A stretch of 64,000 nt of DNA from Vanilla planifolia (GCA_023846275.1 CM043877.1:18396607-18460606), one strand, 5' to 3'. Numbered from the stretch's first letter, positions 11,966 through 26,133 are shown. Notes: generated by a model not told the origin, from the sequence alone. Translations and numbers: made by a program.

Positions 11966-14390
11966 TAATAATTACATGCTTAATTTAACTAAGAAATATA
12001 TTTAATTAAGAAACAATTGAAACAAGTTAGATATCTTAGAAACTTCGATGAGAATGACCAATTATTTATTTGCCTTTACCTAGAAAGTTATATCTTTACA
12101 GAATTCAAAAATATCTATGTGATGATATTTGAATTATATAGAAATATTAATAGTACTCATATATTTTAAATTTGTTATCATATATGCTTTATAAAAATAT
12201 CTTTGATGTTGAGTTCTCTTTACTTCATAAAATTTTAATATATGAAAAATAATTCCTCATAAACTCTCTAGTTACAAATCTAATGAATAATTCAAAATTA
12301 TTTCTTTATCTAAGTATTCTTATTATTACCTATTTTCTAACACTATTTCTACAAGTTACTTATTTATCTCACTTTTTAATGTACTATAAGGAAAATCCCC
12401 CTGCATACCTTTTTTATCATAAATAAAGAAATAAAAAAGTTTATGTTTAGCTTAAAAAGATATGTTTGAAGCATAGCTTTGAGAGGTAGAGCTTCTCTTA
12501 ATAAGGTGAATAATGTAGGATATACCATATAAAGATAATAATTTGTGCTAATATGGTGGTTTTTTTTTTATGTTTCCATTAATCTATAGACATTTCTATG
12601 CACTTTTATATTTTTTTCATTATTTTTATTAAATTTTTAAAGCTTTCCTTTAGGTTTAGGGTTACCTTTTACATCTTTATTGCCATGGAATAAAAATAAG
12701 GATATTGTTTTCTTAACATTACTTCGTAAACTTTTATTCTTTTATAATTTCATCTTTGCACAATCTTCTATGTCAATCTTGGTCTTTAGGTTGTGATTGA
12801 AGGAAATTTAAATTGTAATTTTGATACCCCTCTCCATCATTATCATCCACCCCTCATCTTGTTGTATGTTTTTCATCATATCTCCTTTGTTGTCACTTTC
12901 CACTCATCATGATTCTTACAAATAAATTCCTTTAGTTCATCATGAATGCTTAATGTTAAACCATTCCTAATTTTTAATGGCTTGAAACTCAAGTGAAGAG
13001 ACTTTAAAACCATTTAATCACCCTTACTCATATCTCACCAAATCCTTAATGCCTAAAGTAAATTATAATAATTTTACCATTCTAATTAACAAAATGAAAT
13101 GACTTAATAAAATATCTTCTCTTTTATAGCTAAAGTTTGTGTTTCTCTAGGTGGTAGTTATGATTATCACCTACATGCTTTTGTTAAGCTCCTTGAGTCA
13201 CATAATCAAGCTCTCCATAAGATTAATCTAATTGCTATTGAGACGTATGATTTGAAAATAGCACCTAGAAAAAATATTTGTAAAAATAACACAATTATTT
13301 TATTCTTGTAAAAAATGATGCTTTTGATGATGATAAAACCATTGAACAAAAATATAGAAATGAAATGATATTAAATCATGCAAAACATACAAATGCTCTC
13401 CTTACACTCATGCACCCTCTCATTGTATACAATTTAAAAAATTGTAAATAAAGAATTGGAATGAATGTATGCTTTTTATTTGTCAGTTTTAAGCAAATAA
13501 GGGGTGTATACAATTGTATAAAATTTGAAAATAAATAATAATAAATGACCAAGGATTCGTTTACTCACTCTAAATTGATGCACATAAACATTTTAAAAAA
13601 CACCATTAAATCAATTAAAAACATATAATCTTATTAAATAACTAAAACTAGTCTATATGTTTGATAATTGAAACTAAATAATCATGCTTCCAATGAATTC
13701 TCTCCCTATCTAATTAAAGCAAAGGAAGCATACCCAACTAAACAAATTTAAAATTTTTTGAACCCAAACAAGTTTATTTCTATCCAAACTATAATAAATA
13801 TTTTTAACTTTCCAAATTATATTATGATCAATCATTTTAACCCACAAGAAGGTAAGGTACATAAAGTTGACAGTAACACTTATATTGCAATCCTTAGAAA
13901 TAAGAACCCTTTTTATGCACTAGTGTGCAAGTAAGAGATAGTGCATAATAGAAATTTTCAACAATATGCATTCATTTAGAAGTTCGAGAAAAAGCTTTCT
14001 TATACATGTTATAAGATTTGTATAATTAGAATACAAATTCTTAAGTTGATCAATCAAGGCATTATTCATAGCATTCTCACTAACTCATTTTGCAAACTCA
14101 TCCTTAACATTTTTAAATCAACTAAACATATGGCATTTTTTGATTCAATATATCATTAAAACTAAGACATTCTTTTGCACTTTATTTGAACTTCTATGTG
14201 CATTTCAAGTGATTCAAAAGCAATAACTAATTCAAGAAAGTTGCTCTCTAGTTCTTTATAGAAGAGTGTCCTTACCCCTCTTGTGCACTACTAGAAGATG
14301 CATCATGGTGTATCATGAGACAAACCAACTTTCTCTTCCTTGTTCTCCATACATCTTGAGAATGGTAAGGAATCAACCAATGTAGTCTCC
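11966..14390. other. AT-rich intergenic DNA, no gene seen
   Basis: No recognisable ORF, repeat edge or RNA gene. Probably old transposon-derived DNA. Confidence 0.5.
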
Positions 14391-14399
14391 TTAAGCAAC

Positions 14400-14620
14400 A
14401 TAACACAATGGGCGCAAACATATCCTACTTTCTTTCATTTATAGCAATTTGCCTCTACAATTCTTCCTTCTCCTTCACTCTTAAAATCCTCATCTTTATT
14501 CACAACATTTGAACATGAGGGCTCATAATCAAAATTACTTTCCTCAACATTGTTGGAGGTGTAACCAATGGCCATGTGCCCATAGCAATTTTGCAACGCA
14601 TAGCAAACAGCATGAGCAAA
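14400..14620 (-). pseudogene. Retrotransposon gag zinc-knuckle relic
   Basis: Read on the minus strand, about 14455-14410 encodes CYK*KKVGYVCAHC. This keeps the exact C-x2-C-x4-H-x4-C spacing of a retroviral-type zinc knuckle, with the second Cys changed to a stop and the His to Tyr, both by one- or two-base changes. It is followed by VMLLKETT, comparable to the segment after the knuckle in Ty3/Gypsy gag. The residues before it are acidic. Only this fragment is recognisable, so the family call is tentative. Confidence 0.4.
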
Positions 14621-15253
14621 TCAAGATTCCTAATTCTTCCAAATACTACATTTGATAAACTACAAAAAATAGTATTCAAAGCACAAAAATTAAGTTGAAC
14701 TCTATGCTTGGGGAGAGTCCACTTAATGACTTTTAATAAATATGTTTACAAGGAAATTTAAAATTATTTTTAATAATAATTAAATATCCATTAATTTGAT
14801 AAGAACTTGCATATGATTTTTCCAATAAAAATAAAATATACTTTCAAATAAGCAAGGACAATGAGATGAACTCACCTTACTCAATGAAGTATGTTCATCA
14901 ACCATATTATGAGAGAATAAAAAGATCTTCTCATAAAAATTTCTTCCTTTGGTTAGCCTTGCTTTGACATCACTTATGGCACTAGAAGAGGCATAACATC
15001 CACAATAAGGGTGAATTGTACAAGTTCACAAAACTTTAAGCCAACATAAATAACTCAAAATAACTTTGAAACAAAAGACTTCAACATTCTTAATTTTATT
15101 GTCACTTATGATAATTGTTTTTATGAAATATTATTAGGCTTTGCAAAATTAATTATATTTTAGTATAAATAAATTAAAGTACACATAAAAGCTTTAAATA
15201 TTTTAATCTAAACTCTAATCTACATCACCACCATCAAATTTTTAGACAATCCA
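14621..15253. other. AT-rich intergenic DNA, no gene seen
   Basis: No motif or domain recognised on either strand. Confidence 0.5.
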
Positions 15254-15373
15254 CCAAACCATTAGCTCAATAAAATCCTACAATATTGACTTGATAAAAA
15301 TCTACAACATTAACTAGATAAAAACTTACAATATTGACTTGGTAAAAGCCTATAATACAAGCTTAACAAAACT
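15254..15373. repeat. 24-bp minisatellite, about five copies
   Basis: Units beginning at 15254, 15278, 15302, 15326 and 15350 share the pattern CTACAATATTGACTTGATAA plus a short A-rich tail, with several substitutions per unit and no length change. A sixth, more diverged half unit may lie at about 15398. The minus-strand ORF that starts in it (15310-15501) has no domain. Confidence 0.75.
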
Positions 15374-18300
15374 AAAAAAATAATATAATTAAATCCTACA
15401 ATTAACTTAATAATATTCAATAATAGAAGAAGTGAATGTCTCAAAAATAAGAAAAACAAACCAAATACAATAAACCAATAACTAATTGAGCAATTAAGCA
15501 AGAGACATGCTACTTAAATCAATGCAAGCTCTATAAAATATTACTAATTTTGGTTCTCATTTTATGACTAATACATCAAAATTTGACTTCTAATTTTATG
15601 ACTATGACACATCAAAATTTTATAAAATTAATACTATAAGGTTTTTAAAATAAGGTGATTCAATATTTAAAGTTTTCTTCTAATCTTTTAGGAGTCATAG
15701 CCCATTTTTTATTAATGTCATAAGTATTTCTAATTTAATCATCAAAATTAATAATAATTTTTAAAATTATAATTTAATAATTTTTTATCCCTAATTAATT
15801 TTAGAATGTTTTTTATGAATTTTAAACAATCATGTGGCCCTTATTTTTTGTAAAATATTTAGGAAATATTTTAAGCTCCAAAAATAATTATTTAAAGAAA
15901 TTCTAATATATTTTGGAGGTTATAATTTCTCTCCTTATTGAAATTTTTTCCAAAATTTGAAGTAGAGATGCTTTCTTTATATTTTTCTTCTCTAATTCTT
16001 AAGTGTCTTCTCTCATAGATTGATTAGCACACAAAACTTTGACCATGCAAATTTCCTTGTTATTGAGATTTGTGGGAGTGTGAATTCCCCACAAATGTGA
16101 AGAAATTATGAAAATTACAAATTCAATACAATATCAAGTATTGCAATGAAAATCTTTTATGAATCTTACATGCTCTTATAAACTCATTTTAGAAAATCTT
16201 GTTTACTTTAAAAAAACTATTTCTATGGGAATGCAATAAAAGTCATAGATTTTTAGGTGATTCAATATAATATCATATCTACATCTATCCTTAGTTAAAA
16301 AGCTACATTTTCATTAAAAATATCTTTTGTAAAAGTGGATATGTAATAAGTTAAAGATTAAGTAAAAGACACAATAAGTATTAGGCTAAAAGAATCTTCA
16401 ATCACTAACTCAAATAAGCCAACAATATTGAGAAAAAATAATCCTACAAATTACTTAGTCAAAAAACCATACAACAATAATCAAGGATGTACAAATAATT
16501 ATTAGTTCACTACTTGAATATTACGGCCTTGCTCTTTCCTTCTCTTAGTTAAGATAATTTTTAAGTGAATCTTTTTTTAAAGGTATACAAATGATTATTA
16601 GCCTCTACATTATGTTTGAATCACTATTTGTATGCTTTAAAAACCTTTTCCAATGGATCCAAACATCTCTCAATATCTATAATAAATTTTCTTAAAATTT
16701 TGTCAAACTGGTCTTTACTTGCATTTCCTGTATTCATCGTACTTTACGATATTTACAAATGAGATTATCATTTGACCCTTCACACTTGTCTAACTAGATC
16801 ATTTTACTACTAATATAAAATTATACTTATATGATAAGACCATCATACATGTATAAAGCACTTAGCCCTTCTTTATCCTCATGTTCAATTTATATCTCTT
16901 AAGTTTTATAAGGATTGTACCAGATAAAGATGAATACTGTACTTGCATTAAATCCTTAACCACTTATACCCTCTCTATTATCAAAGAATCATTTCAAGTA
17001 TGATTAAGAAAATTGTACTTACTATATGAAGATTTTTAGCTCCCACGACTACCTTTGTTTATCTTTCATCTCTCTATTAAGTGAGATTTCATATGTATAA
17101 TACAAGAAATCATTGTGTATGATCACGTAAACATTTCTCATCAAACCAAGATCACTTAATACAAATACTTATCTGATGATATGAGTGAATAAATTAACTT
17201 ATAAGATGCAAACAACATATTATACAAAACACATCAACTTAAGGCTGTAGATTACATCTCTCAAGAAAAAAGATCATATGTGTACAATCATGAGATCGTA
17301 TTATAAAACATCCATGATATCAACTTAGAACTTGATTATCATGTCTGGCTCTCTATTTGGTCTCTAAAATAAATTAATCATACAAGCTTTAGTTCTTATT
17401 TGATTTTGCTTTAATAAGTGATCTTAACAATAATGTTGATACCATTCTAAGACATTTATATGTGAATAAATCTAGATGAAATACATGCCTTAAACTAAAA
17501 TCTATATAGCATTTGACACTTGCACTCAAAATCTCATTAAATCTTAGTACCTCAAATAAATTATTGTAGATCTTACATTCTAATATCAAAATAAATATCA
17601 CTCAAAAATAATCTTATTCTTATGTGATCAAGTTTTGTTTTTCTCATGATGCCAATTATGATCAACAGCAAAACATCACCAATAAGCTCCTTAAGTTAAT
17701 GATCAAGCACTCCAATTATTTTTTCTATTATATTTTGAGATGTATTATCTAAAACACTTAAGAAAAAATATTCATTAAATAATAAAATGATTTTATTTTC
17801 ATCTAATTGATAGTGTAATGATTAAGGGTTCAACACTTGTTCTTTAATTTCTTAATTCCTCTTTTTAAAATCATAATTTCTCTTTATAACATAGATCCTT
17901 TTGTACTTACATAGCCTTAGGATCATAATATAATATTTATTTCCTTAGTGAAGTGATATTAATGCATTGTGTACTCCAATCAAAACTTATAGAAAGCTAC
18001 TCTATAAGTAACCTCAACAACCCTTTCAATAGTTTGGAAGAGACTAATATATCTTTGTTTAAATTTCTTTCCTTAACTAAATCTAGTGGGTCCTTTCATA
18101 CGATTAACTTTCATACAGACATGATCTGCTTAGGAATAAAATTTCCTATTTTTAAAGTCAATGTCCATCTTTTAGTAATCCTGTGCCTCTTAAACCTTCT
18201 TTTTAATGAGTTCCATCTTTTTGTGATTTTTGATATTGTCTTTGGCCCCACTAATTATTTCATTGATTCATTATACCAACACAATAATAACTAATAATTT

Positions 18301-18399
18301 TTTCCACATGATTCCTCAAAGAGAACCACTTTTATATTTGATTGGTTAATGTTGTTATCATATACAAACTCAATTAAAGATAAATGCATATCCTAGTTA
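15374..18399. other. AT-rich intergenic DNA with an ATGAT/ATCAT-rich block
   Basis: About 16700-17600 has the same ATCAT/ATGAT-rich word use as the long LTRs elsewhere in the window and may be another LTR fragment, possibly minus strand. A 113-residue plus-strand ORF at 17953-18294 (F/L/N/S-rich) shows no known domain. No gene is supported. Confidence 0.4.
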
Positions 18400-19235
18400 G
18401 CACCTATGACAATTAGGATCGAGGATGGTGTGGAGTGAAAGCTGAGTGATACCTTAGGAATAAAATCACTAAACAAGAAGCACCTTCTGATAAGCCTTTA
18501 GGTAGAAGGTTATAAGGATAAATCTTTTCACATTTTTTTATTGAGAGAGTGATTTTGGTATTTTTATAAAATATTATTATCTTAAGATATCAAAACATCT
18601 TTTGAGAGAAAAGCTTACTTGGGTTTGGATGAGGCAACACAAAGGCATAACAGCTTGATACAGTGAGACTAATTATCCTATATGATATCAAAGCTAACCT
18701 ATACTAGTTTGACATGGTTTGAAGATGAACAAAAAAAAAGTTGATGCACTTATGACATTTAGGATTAAGAGAGGGTAGTGAATGCTAAGTGATATCTTGA
18801 GAGGGAAATTAGAAAAAAAATGACTCTTTATAGGATACTAAGTAATGATTATTGAGAGAGTGATTTTGGTATTTTTATAAAATATTATTATCTTAAGATA
18901 TCAAAACATCTTTTGAGAGAAAAGCTTACTTGGGTTTGAATGAGGCAACACAAAGGCATAACAGCTTGATACAGTGAGACTAATTATCCTATATGATATC
19001 AAAGCTAACCTATACTAGTTTGACATGGTTTGAAGATGAACAAAAAAAAAGTTGATGCTCTTATGACATTTAGGATTAAGAGAGGGTAGTGAATGCTAAG
19101 TGGTATCTTGAGAGGGAAATTAGAAAAAAATGACTCTTTATAGGATACTAAGTAATGAGATACAAGAATTAATTATTTTATATTTTTTATTGAGAAAGTG
19201 ATTCTAGTATTTATATATAAAATATCATAATCTTA
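18400..19235 (+). mobile_element. Tandem array resembling a TRIM-type LTR element
   Basis: Two nearly identical direct copies lie at 18541-18850 and 18852-19159 (offset 311 bp). A diverged copy of the unit's tail precedes them (18400-18540), and a diverged copy of the head follows (19190-19235, offset 338 bp). Each full unit carries TGATATCAAAGC (18683-18694 and 18994-19005), which matches the usual plant initiator-tRNA-Met primer site TGGTATCAGAGC at 10 of 12 positions. It also has GCTAAGTGATATCTTGAGAGG and a CTCTTTATAGG word, reminiscent of short plant LTRs. Alternating LTR and very short internal parts would give this structure. The unit has no coding capacity. An unrelated satellite-like repeat is the alternative. 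Confidence 0.5.
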
Positions 19236-21559
19236 TGCTAATAGCCATTTCAAAATTTAATTTTATTAGATGAGTATTATACTCATAAGATAGAACTATC
19301 ATAATTATATGACACAAATGTAATAGTTTTTCTTAAAGACTTTTTATTGATAGTGAATAATGTCGTACCAAAGTGCATACAATTTCATATATTAAAGGAC
19401 ATCGATTATATCAGTTCATGTACTCAAATGATTCAAGTATCATATTTGTTTGACATAGTAAGTGCATTATTATTCTATGGCAATTATATTATCTATGAGT
19501 TGGACTAAAATATATAATTACAAAACCACATATTATATTATAAGAAATTCAAGTTTTAAACATAGCTTAGTAATCATATAAGAATTATCTTGCATATGAC
19601 CAACCTAAATGTAATAAGATAAAGATGTACTAATATGATATAGTAATCATGCATTCCCACTAATATGAACCAGAGAGGAAATAAGGTGCATACTCATATG
19701 AAAAAAGTTTCATACTCTTACGATGTAAATGAAAACGCAACTCTCAGAGAATCGACAACACACATACAATATATAATAGCTAATGTACCTTAATTGGACC
19801 TTGACATAATAAGGTGTGTGTTCCTATGTCAAACAAGAAACATTCAATCAAACTATGGAAATAAAATGTGTGTTTCCACTGTGATGTCTACCTATACTCA
19901 CATAACTTAAGATGTCACATTCTATGTTTTTTATCATAGGTTTGTCTATTTCTAGGTTTTCATCTTAAGTTTATTCATTTTTTTATGATTCTCCTTCCTT
20001 GAATTTTAACCACTCTAATATCACCCATGTGGCACCCCATTGATGTTTCCACCTTATTTTATTAATCAATTTTTTATTTTGATATCATTTTCTTTATTAA
20101 GAAAACAATTTTCATTTTAAAAGTCTTTTTGGAAACAAAATTGATTTTTTTAAAATCCATAAACTAAGTAAAGCTTTTATTAAAAAACAACCATGTGTTA
20201 TTTCGAAAAGCCTATGTCAAATATCTTTTTTTATGAAGTAAAACAACCATAATTTTAATTTATCTTAAAGAAGAATATAAGAAGATAATCTTCCTTTTCA
20301 CTTCCAAATTAGCAAATCCAAATAATAACATGTTTATATAATGGAATTAACATTAATAAAAATTATAATATAAGTTATGCCATTTTGTTATTATGGTAGC
20401 ATTTATTATAATTGAAGTAATCAGATCTTAAAGCATGATTTCTACAATAATTCTAAATCTAGTAATACACTAAGTCATCATCTTCACTCACTGCTCTACT
20501 AAAGTCTTATGAAGTGCATCCATATTACTTACAATTTTTAAACCAAAAGTAGGTTAAGCTAATCATCACAAACTAAGCAAACAAAATCTACATAATCATG
20601 TATGTAAGTTAATACATATTTGGGTCATATTACATGTTAAGCTTCACATATATAGTAAAAGCATACAACAAACCACATAAGCATTATTATGACTAAAAAG
20701 AATTTTATTCATATTCCAAAGCAATGCATCCAACCTTTAATTTTAAAACTTTATTTTTTAATTTAATTTATCCTTTTCAATTCCATTTGATCCTTTATTT
20801 TCTTGAGACTTTTTTGCCAACCATATGATTTTACATTATCATCAAATCTCGAGTTAAATCACCAATAGTAATGTCATGCCTTTCCTAGCCATCTAATAAA
20901 ACAAACCTTGCAATACATCTTAAAACTTATCAAGACACAACAAACCACATAGTAAAAATCTCGAAGACAAAACTCAAATTTGAGTGAGGGTGATAAACAA
21001 ATCATCATAAAATCCATAATCTGCAATATATAGAATAAAGCCACCGAATAATAGCCATGGTTAATATCAAAGCTATCAAAAATCCAACAAATGTTGCAAT
21101 AATACTCTTATATAATATCTAAGTACAAAGATATAAATACAAAATTTCTCATTGAGCTAAAAAGAACACACCCCCTCTCTCATTCATAGCTCTATGTCAC
21201 ATGCTACTAAGTACCCCAACTTTGTGTGAGTTTGTAACCTAAATTATAATCTATGTAGGTAATAAGTAGAAATGCATATTAGGAAAATGAACGGATATAA
21301 GAAAATAAAGCAATATGAAATGCAATAAGTAGTGTGTAAATAAAAGTAAAAGCAATATTAATAATGCTTGACAGCTTAGAAATATATAAAATATATTGAA
21401 ATGATCACATATATATTCATGAATCATGCACATGTGTGTATGTACTCATATGATGTAGTACTTATATCATAGACTACTCATATCATAGTGTTTCTTTTAT
21501 ATCATATCCTACTTATTCTCAATTCTCATATGTATAGCTTTTTTAATTTTTCATCTTTT
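19236..21559. other. AT-rich intergenic DNA with probable LTR fragments
   Basis: About 19240-19900 is ATGAT/ATCAT-rich like the long Copia-type LTRs. About 20020-20060 contains a GTGGCACCCCATTG block. Read on the minus strand it resembles the GAGGTGGCACATGGG block of the Gypsy-type LTR at 50.9-51.3 kb. No ORF with a domain was found. Confidence 0.4.
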
Positions 21560-21845
21560 CTCCTTTCATAAACCTTGATTTCCCCTAATAACTATTCCAT
21601 ACTCCATTAGATCTCATATTGTATTATTTCTCTAGACCTCTATTACTAGCTAATTAGTCCATTGAACTATATCATCTCTCATTTATTACTATTCTATACA
21701 AACTCCTTTCATAAACCTTGATTTCCCCTAATAACTATTCCATACTCCATTAGATCTCATATTGTATTATTTCTCTAGACCTCTATTACTAGCTAATTAG
21801 TCCATTGAACTATATCATCTCTCATTTATTACTATTCTATACAAA
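21560..21845. repeat. Tandem duplication of a 143-bp segment
   Basis: The segment starting CTCCTTTCATAAACCTTG at 21560 repeats from 21703 with no difference that I can see, ending at ACAAA (21841-21845). The identity suggests that the duplication is young compared with the surrounding decayed repeats. Confidence 0.9.
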
Positions 21846-22900
21846 TTACTAATTATAGTAATATCTTTACCTATCATTAACCATCCCAAAACTATTAGCA
21901 ATAATAGGAATGAGATTTAATATCATCCAAATCATATAAACTTCACTTAGCATCACTTAGTATAAAATATTAATGATAACAAGGTCTTTATTTATCATTA
22001 TCCTATACAAGTGTTATTGACAACAAGAATAATCTCATCATGTTAGTTGTTTTAAGATAATTTCATAAGAAAATTTTAAAGATTGTGTTATCATCACAAT
22101 CTTATAATCATAAAGATTATTAGACATAGCCTTCTTTTCTCAATTTATTCATTTCTTTCTCATTTCAATTAACTTTCTTGTTCAATCTCTCTTTCTCATT
22201 TCATGTTCTAATACTCATACTCATATTTTATATCATTAATAAAAAAATATGTATAATCAATTAATGCCATGTAATTATGCTTATATTACATCATATAGTT
22301 ACATTTCAACATATATAACAAATAACTTACATTATAATTTTCTTAATTTGCTTACCTAATGAGTTTATGATTTCTCTTCTAACACTTTCTCTTTTTCTTT
22401 TATTACATGCACGGAAAATTAATGTACTATTACTCTACATGCTCACTTTCTATATTAATTCTTTCACATTTCTCACAATTTGTTTAAAGCCCATTTCTCT
22501 TCAAAATTTCTCAAATATTGTTGCATGCACTTCTTTACTAAAATACCTCAACACACAAGCTACATCTAGTCCTTAAATTTTCCCTTAAATTCAACTTCAA
22601 TTCTTTTCACATATCATTCATATGCCTCAATGTACAATGTGTTAACCTTGACATACAGTACATCGAACCAACCAGGTGAACAATCCATAGCCATTTCTCT
22701 TCTCATCTCAAAACCTACTTATAATACATTGGATTTTCCATGTACCATCTATTTTCTTCAATAAAATAACATGCACCATAATTACTCTTTCCTTAGCCTG
22801 CATAGACCATCTGAAGGTCATCATGTTTAGTATGTTAGTCTAATATATGATATGTGTGAATATTGATGTATCAACCATTATTCTTTAAAAGATGTTGGTC
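21846..22900. other. AT-rich intergenic DNA, no gene seen
   Basis: T/C-rich plus strand with short ORFs; no domain or repeat boundary recognised. Confidence 0.5.
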
Positions 22901-23609
22901 TTTCAATAAACATTATACATACTATCTATGGAATGCATGGCATTTGGGACCTAGTGTATGGTACGTTCGACCCTCAAGTGATGCACAACAAGTTATAGGT
23001 GCATCCAATTTGGCCCAATTCCAAAACCAATACAAGAGTTAGCTTTGAGTAGCTAAAAATACATCTCAATGGCAAACTAAGAGAGAAAAACCCAACTAAA
23101 ACCTGGAATTTTCTAACTCTTTGGCACTGATCAAGGTTTAAGATTTTCCTAAGCTCTTTTCTTATTACAACTCAAACCAAAGCTATTTCTTTGACTTAAC
23201 TCTTTGTCTCTTCCTCTTCTATGCCCTCTTCACCTTCTTTCTAGAGCTTTCTCACACAATCCTCCAAATAGCAACTTAAAGAAGTATAAAATAATCCTTT
23301 GTCCTTTTTTAATAATATAAAAAAAACTTAATTATTTAATAATACAAAATTAGTTTTATCCCTCAAACATTCCTAAAACTTTTAAATAACTTTCAAAAAG
23401 TGCAAGCTGCATAATAATAAATTCATCAAAAAAAGCTCTTCTAAATGGCACATTTGATTTCATATTCTAAGATACTTCCATTTTCACATGTACTTTGAGA
23501 CACATTAAAAAGTTAATAATTTTCTTGAATAACACTACTTACGACAAAAACTAATTCACATGCTCAAAATATATGGATATATTATATTTAAATATTTGGG
23601 TTATTACAA
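22901..23609 (-). repeat. Minus-strand Gypsy-type LTR, 5' part
   Basis: Read on the minus strand from 23609, the sequence begins TGTAATAACCCAAATAT, a start typical of Tekay/Del-like Ty3/Gypsy LTRs. It then has A/T-rich sequence, a purine-rich stretch (about 23200-23280 in window coordinates, GAGAAAGCTCTAGAAAGAAG on the minus strand) and a GC-richer part. The far end is not defined, and no partner LTR or coding region was found. Confidence 0.45.
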
Positions 23610-24430
23610 CTTAGCCAACCCATGTCATTGTTCTCATATTTAAGTTCATCTTAGAGAATCATATCTCATTTAGCAATGATCTTTTTGAAAATCTATTGAT
23701 TTAAACCAAGTTTATATCGTTGTTCCTATATTTATATAGCTATATTGAAGCACTACACTCTATTTTGGTGACCCAACATCAATCCATTACTCCTTAGAAT
23801 CTTGTCCTTTTTAAGAGGGTTTTTCTTACTTTATTAGTACTTATACTTAAGTGACTTATTCTAGTCTTTGACCTTAGCAAACCTTTATTCATTTTTATCA
23901 AATTATCAACTTTCTATTCTTTAGTTCCATGCAACCATACTAAAAATTTGAAATATCATATGCAAATAAACTGCACAATATAATGCCATAGAAATTATTA
24001 ACAATTAATTGATTACTTTAACTATGAGTCCAAACAAAGAATAGAAATAGACTAATAATGAATTGCAATAAACCACATATAAAGAAACTATATCAAAATG
24101 TTCATAGCATGTGACATTGTAAAGTCTTGTTCATCACATAAAAATTCCTTTTGGAGGCGTGTTTGTCTTATTGGACATGGAGTCATACCATGATTAGTTT
24201 TTCTACTTCTCATTAATCTCTACTATTATTGTCATTATGGTGGTTAATTATAACTAATTCTTTATTTATTACATATTTTTAGCTTCTTTTTTTATTAATT
24301 TTCTAAATTATTTGTATCTATATTTTATTTTGAGTTTTTGAAAGGTTAATTTGTAGCTTTTGATATTTCTAGCTTAAATTTTAGTCTAAGACATCTCTGC
24401 AATAATCCCATAGTATCGTTGGTGCAACTT
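23610..24430. other. AT-rich intergenic DNA, no gene seen
   Basis: Nothing recognised on either strand. Confidence 0.5.
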
Positions 24431-24760
24431 TAGTCTATTTTGACTTAAATGTTTAGTTTTCGCCATAACCACACTGCCCATGACCCATCTATTTGCTTGG
24501 CCCGTGATAACCCACATAGCCTACTCCATCTGCTCAATCGCCATTAGCCCGAGAACCCATTTTGACTAATGCTAATCTACTCCTAGCTATGTTAACCAAG
24601 ATCCATAAACCTATGTTGAACCACAAACTAGACCTAAGGCATCGACAAGCCTCTCCACTCGTGTTGCATCACATTATTGGCCACCTTGTTACTTGCCAGA
24701 CCACTGCCCAAAATGCACATGTCATTTTGAAACTACTTATTGCATTCAATTTTGTAGATT
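24431..24760. repeat. GC-richer island, probably LTR-derived
   Basis: A sharply GC-richer block with many CCCA/TGCC words stands in AT-rich DNA. The small ORF 24562-24765 has no known domain. The same kind of GC-richer core occurs inside the LTR at 42.8-43.1 kb, so an LTR core is a plausible source, but I found no direct match. Confidence 0.3.
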
Positions 24761-26090
24761 TTTAAGATATTTTTGGTATAATTTAAAATATAACTTTTTA
24801 AAATTTTTTTGATGACTATTAAAATTCTTAAATAATTTTTAAATTTTCAAATTTTGGCTCTTAATATTCTCAAGTATCCTTTCATATTCTTATGCCAACA
24901 AATTATTATTATATCCTTGAGTCTTTATAAATAAAGATACTCACTATATTATAAGAAATGAAATTTTGAATGAAGTAATGAAGTTTTGTTGACAAGCTTG
25001 TTTGATACGAGTTTGTCGTGTGTGATTAATCCAATAATATAATTTTAAAGATGCCTTACAAATGCCAGTAAGATGCTCAAAATGGGAGATTCTAGCTCAT
25101 TATCTTGCATCTATAAGATTACTAAGACATCAAGAAAGTGCTTAATCCTATTATCCTTTATTTTGTCTTTTAAAAAAAATTAATCATCATATCCAATTCT
25201 CTAGTTTATGCAAATAAATGTATGAATTTTTTTATCTATATTGTAAGAACTTTACTTGTGTATACCTTATCACTTCACCACCAACTTGTGTACATTAGAT
25301 GTGGGTTACTAAACCACTCTCCATTTAGGTTGAGATCTCTCATATTAAAGATTTTCGTAAGTCCTTAGCTTCTAGGAAAGTTCTTACTTCCTCAATGATC
25401 CTTTAATTTTTTTTATTCAAAACTAAAGTATCTTAGATAGGCCCTTATATAAATATATTATTTGACCCTAAGCATTTCTCTATTTTTAATGAGCCAAAGA
25501 TAGGTTTTAGTATATCATTCTACATCAACATGTCTACATCAATTTTTTTTATAGTGGTCATGTCTTAGAATTATCCTTCTTTATACACTTGACAACTTTT
25601 TTAATCCAAATTTTGTTATTTCTCACTCTAATTATTTTCTTTTTATAAGGCTTCCTTTTCATTTAACCTCCCAAGAATATCCCTAAATACTCCTCACAAC
25701 TATAGCACCATGAATTTTACAAAATTTCTCAAAATCTTCTTAGCTAAAAAGGCCTAATTTATAATTCTCCCATGCTACCCCTTCACTTTCTCATCTCTTT
25801 CTTTCAGAATGGTAGCAACTTGCATAGGCAACTTTTTACTCATTGCCCCTTCACCTCTCTCCACTTTAACTATTAATAATTAGACTTACGTTACTATTCC
25901 ACATTGGTTGGCCTCACTCATTGTGTTAGCATTTAAGAATTTAGGAAATTAGAAAATGAAATAACATTTAATTAATAACTTAGGCCAATTATATTTCCTA
26001 AGTTTTTCTATATAAAAGACTTACAAAAATTTATAAGCCACTTTTAAAATAATCTTCTATCTAAGCTTTTCAAATCATATAATTTTCATA

Positions 26091-26095
<5 letters not shown>
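24761..26095. other. AT-rich intergenic DNA, no gene seen
   Basis: Nothing recognised. Confidence 0.5.

Positions 26096-26128
<33 letters not shown>
26096..26128. repeat. (TA)n microsatellite
   Basis: Uninterrupted TA dinucleotides of about 16 units, preceded by a short imperfect ATA run. Confidence 0.95.
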
Positions 26129-26133
<5 letters not shown>

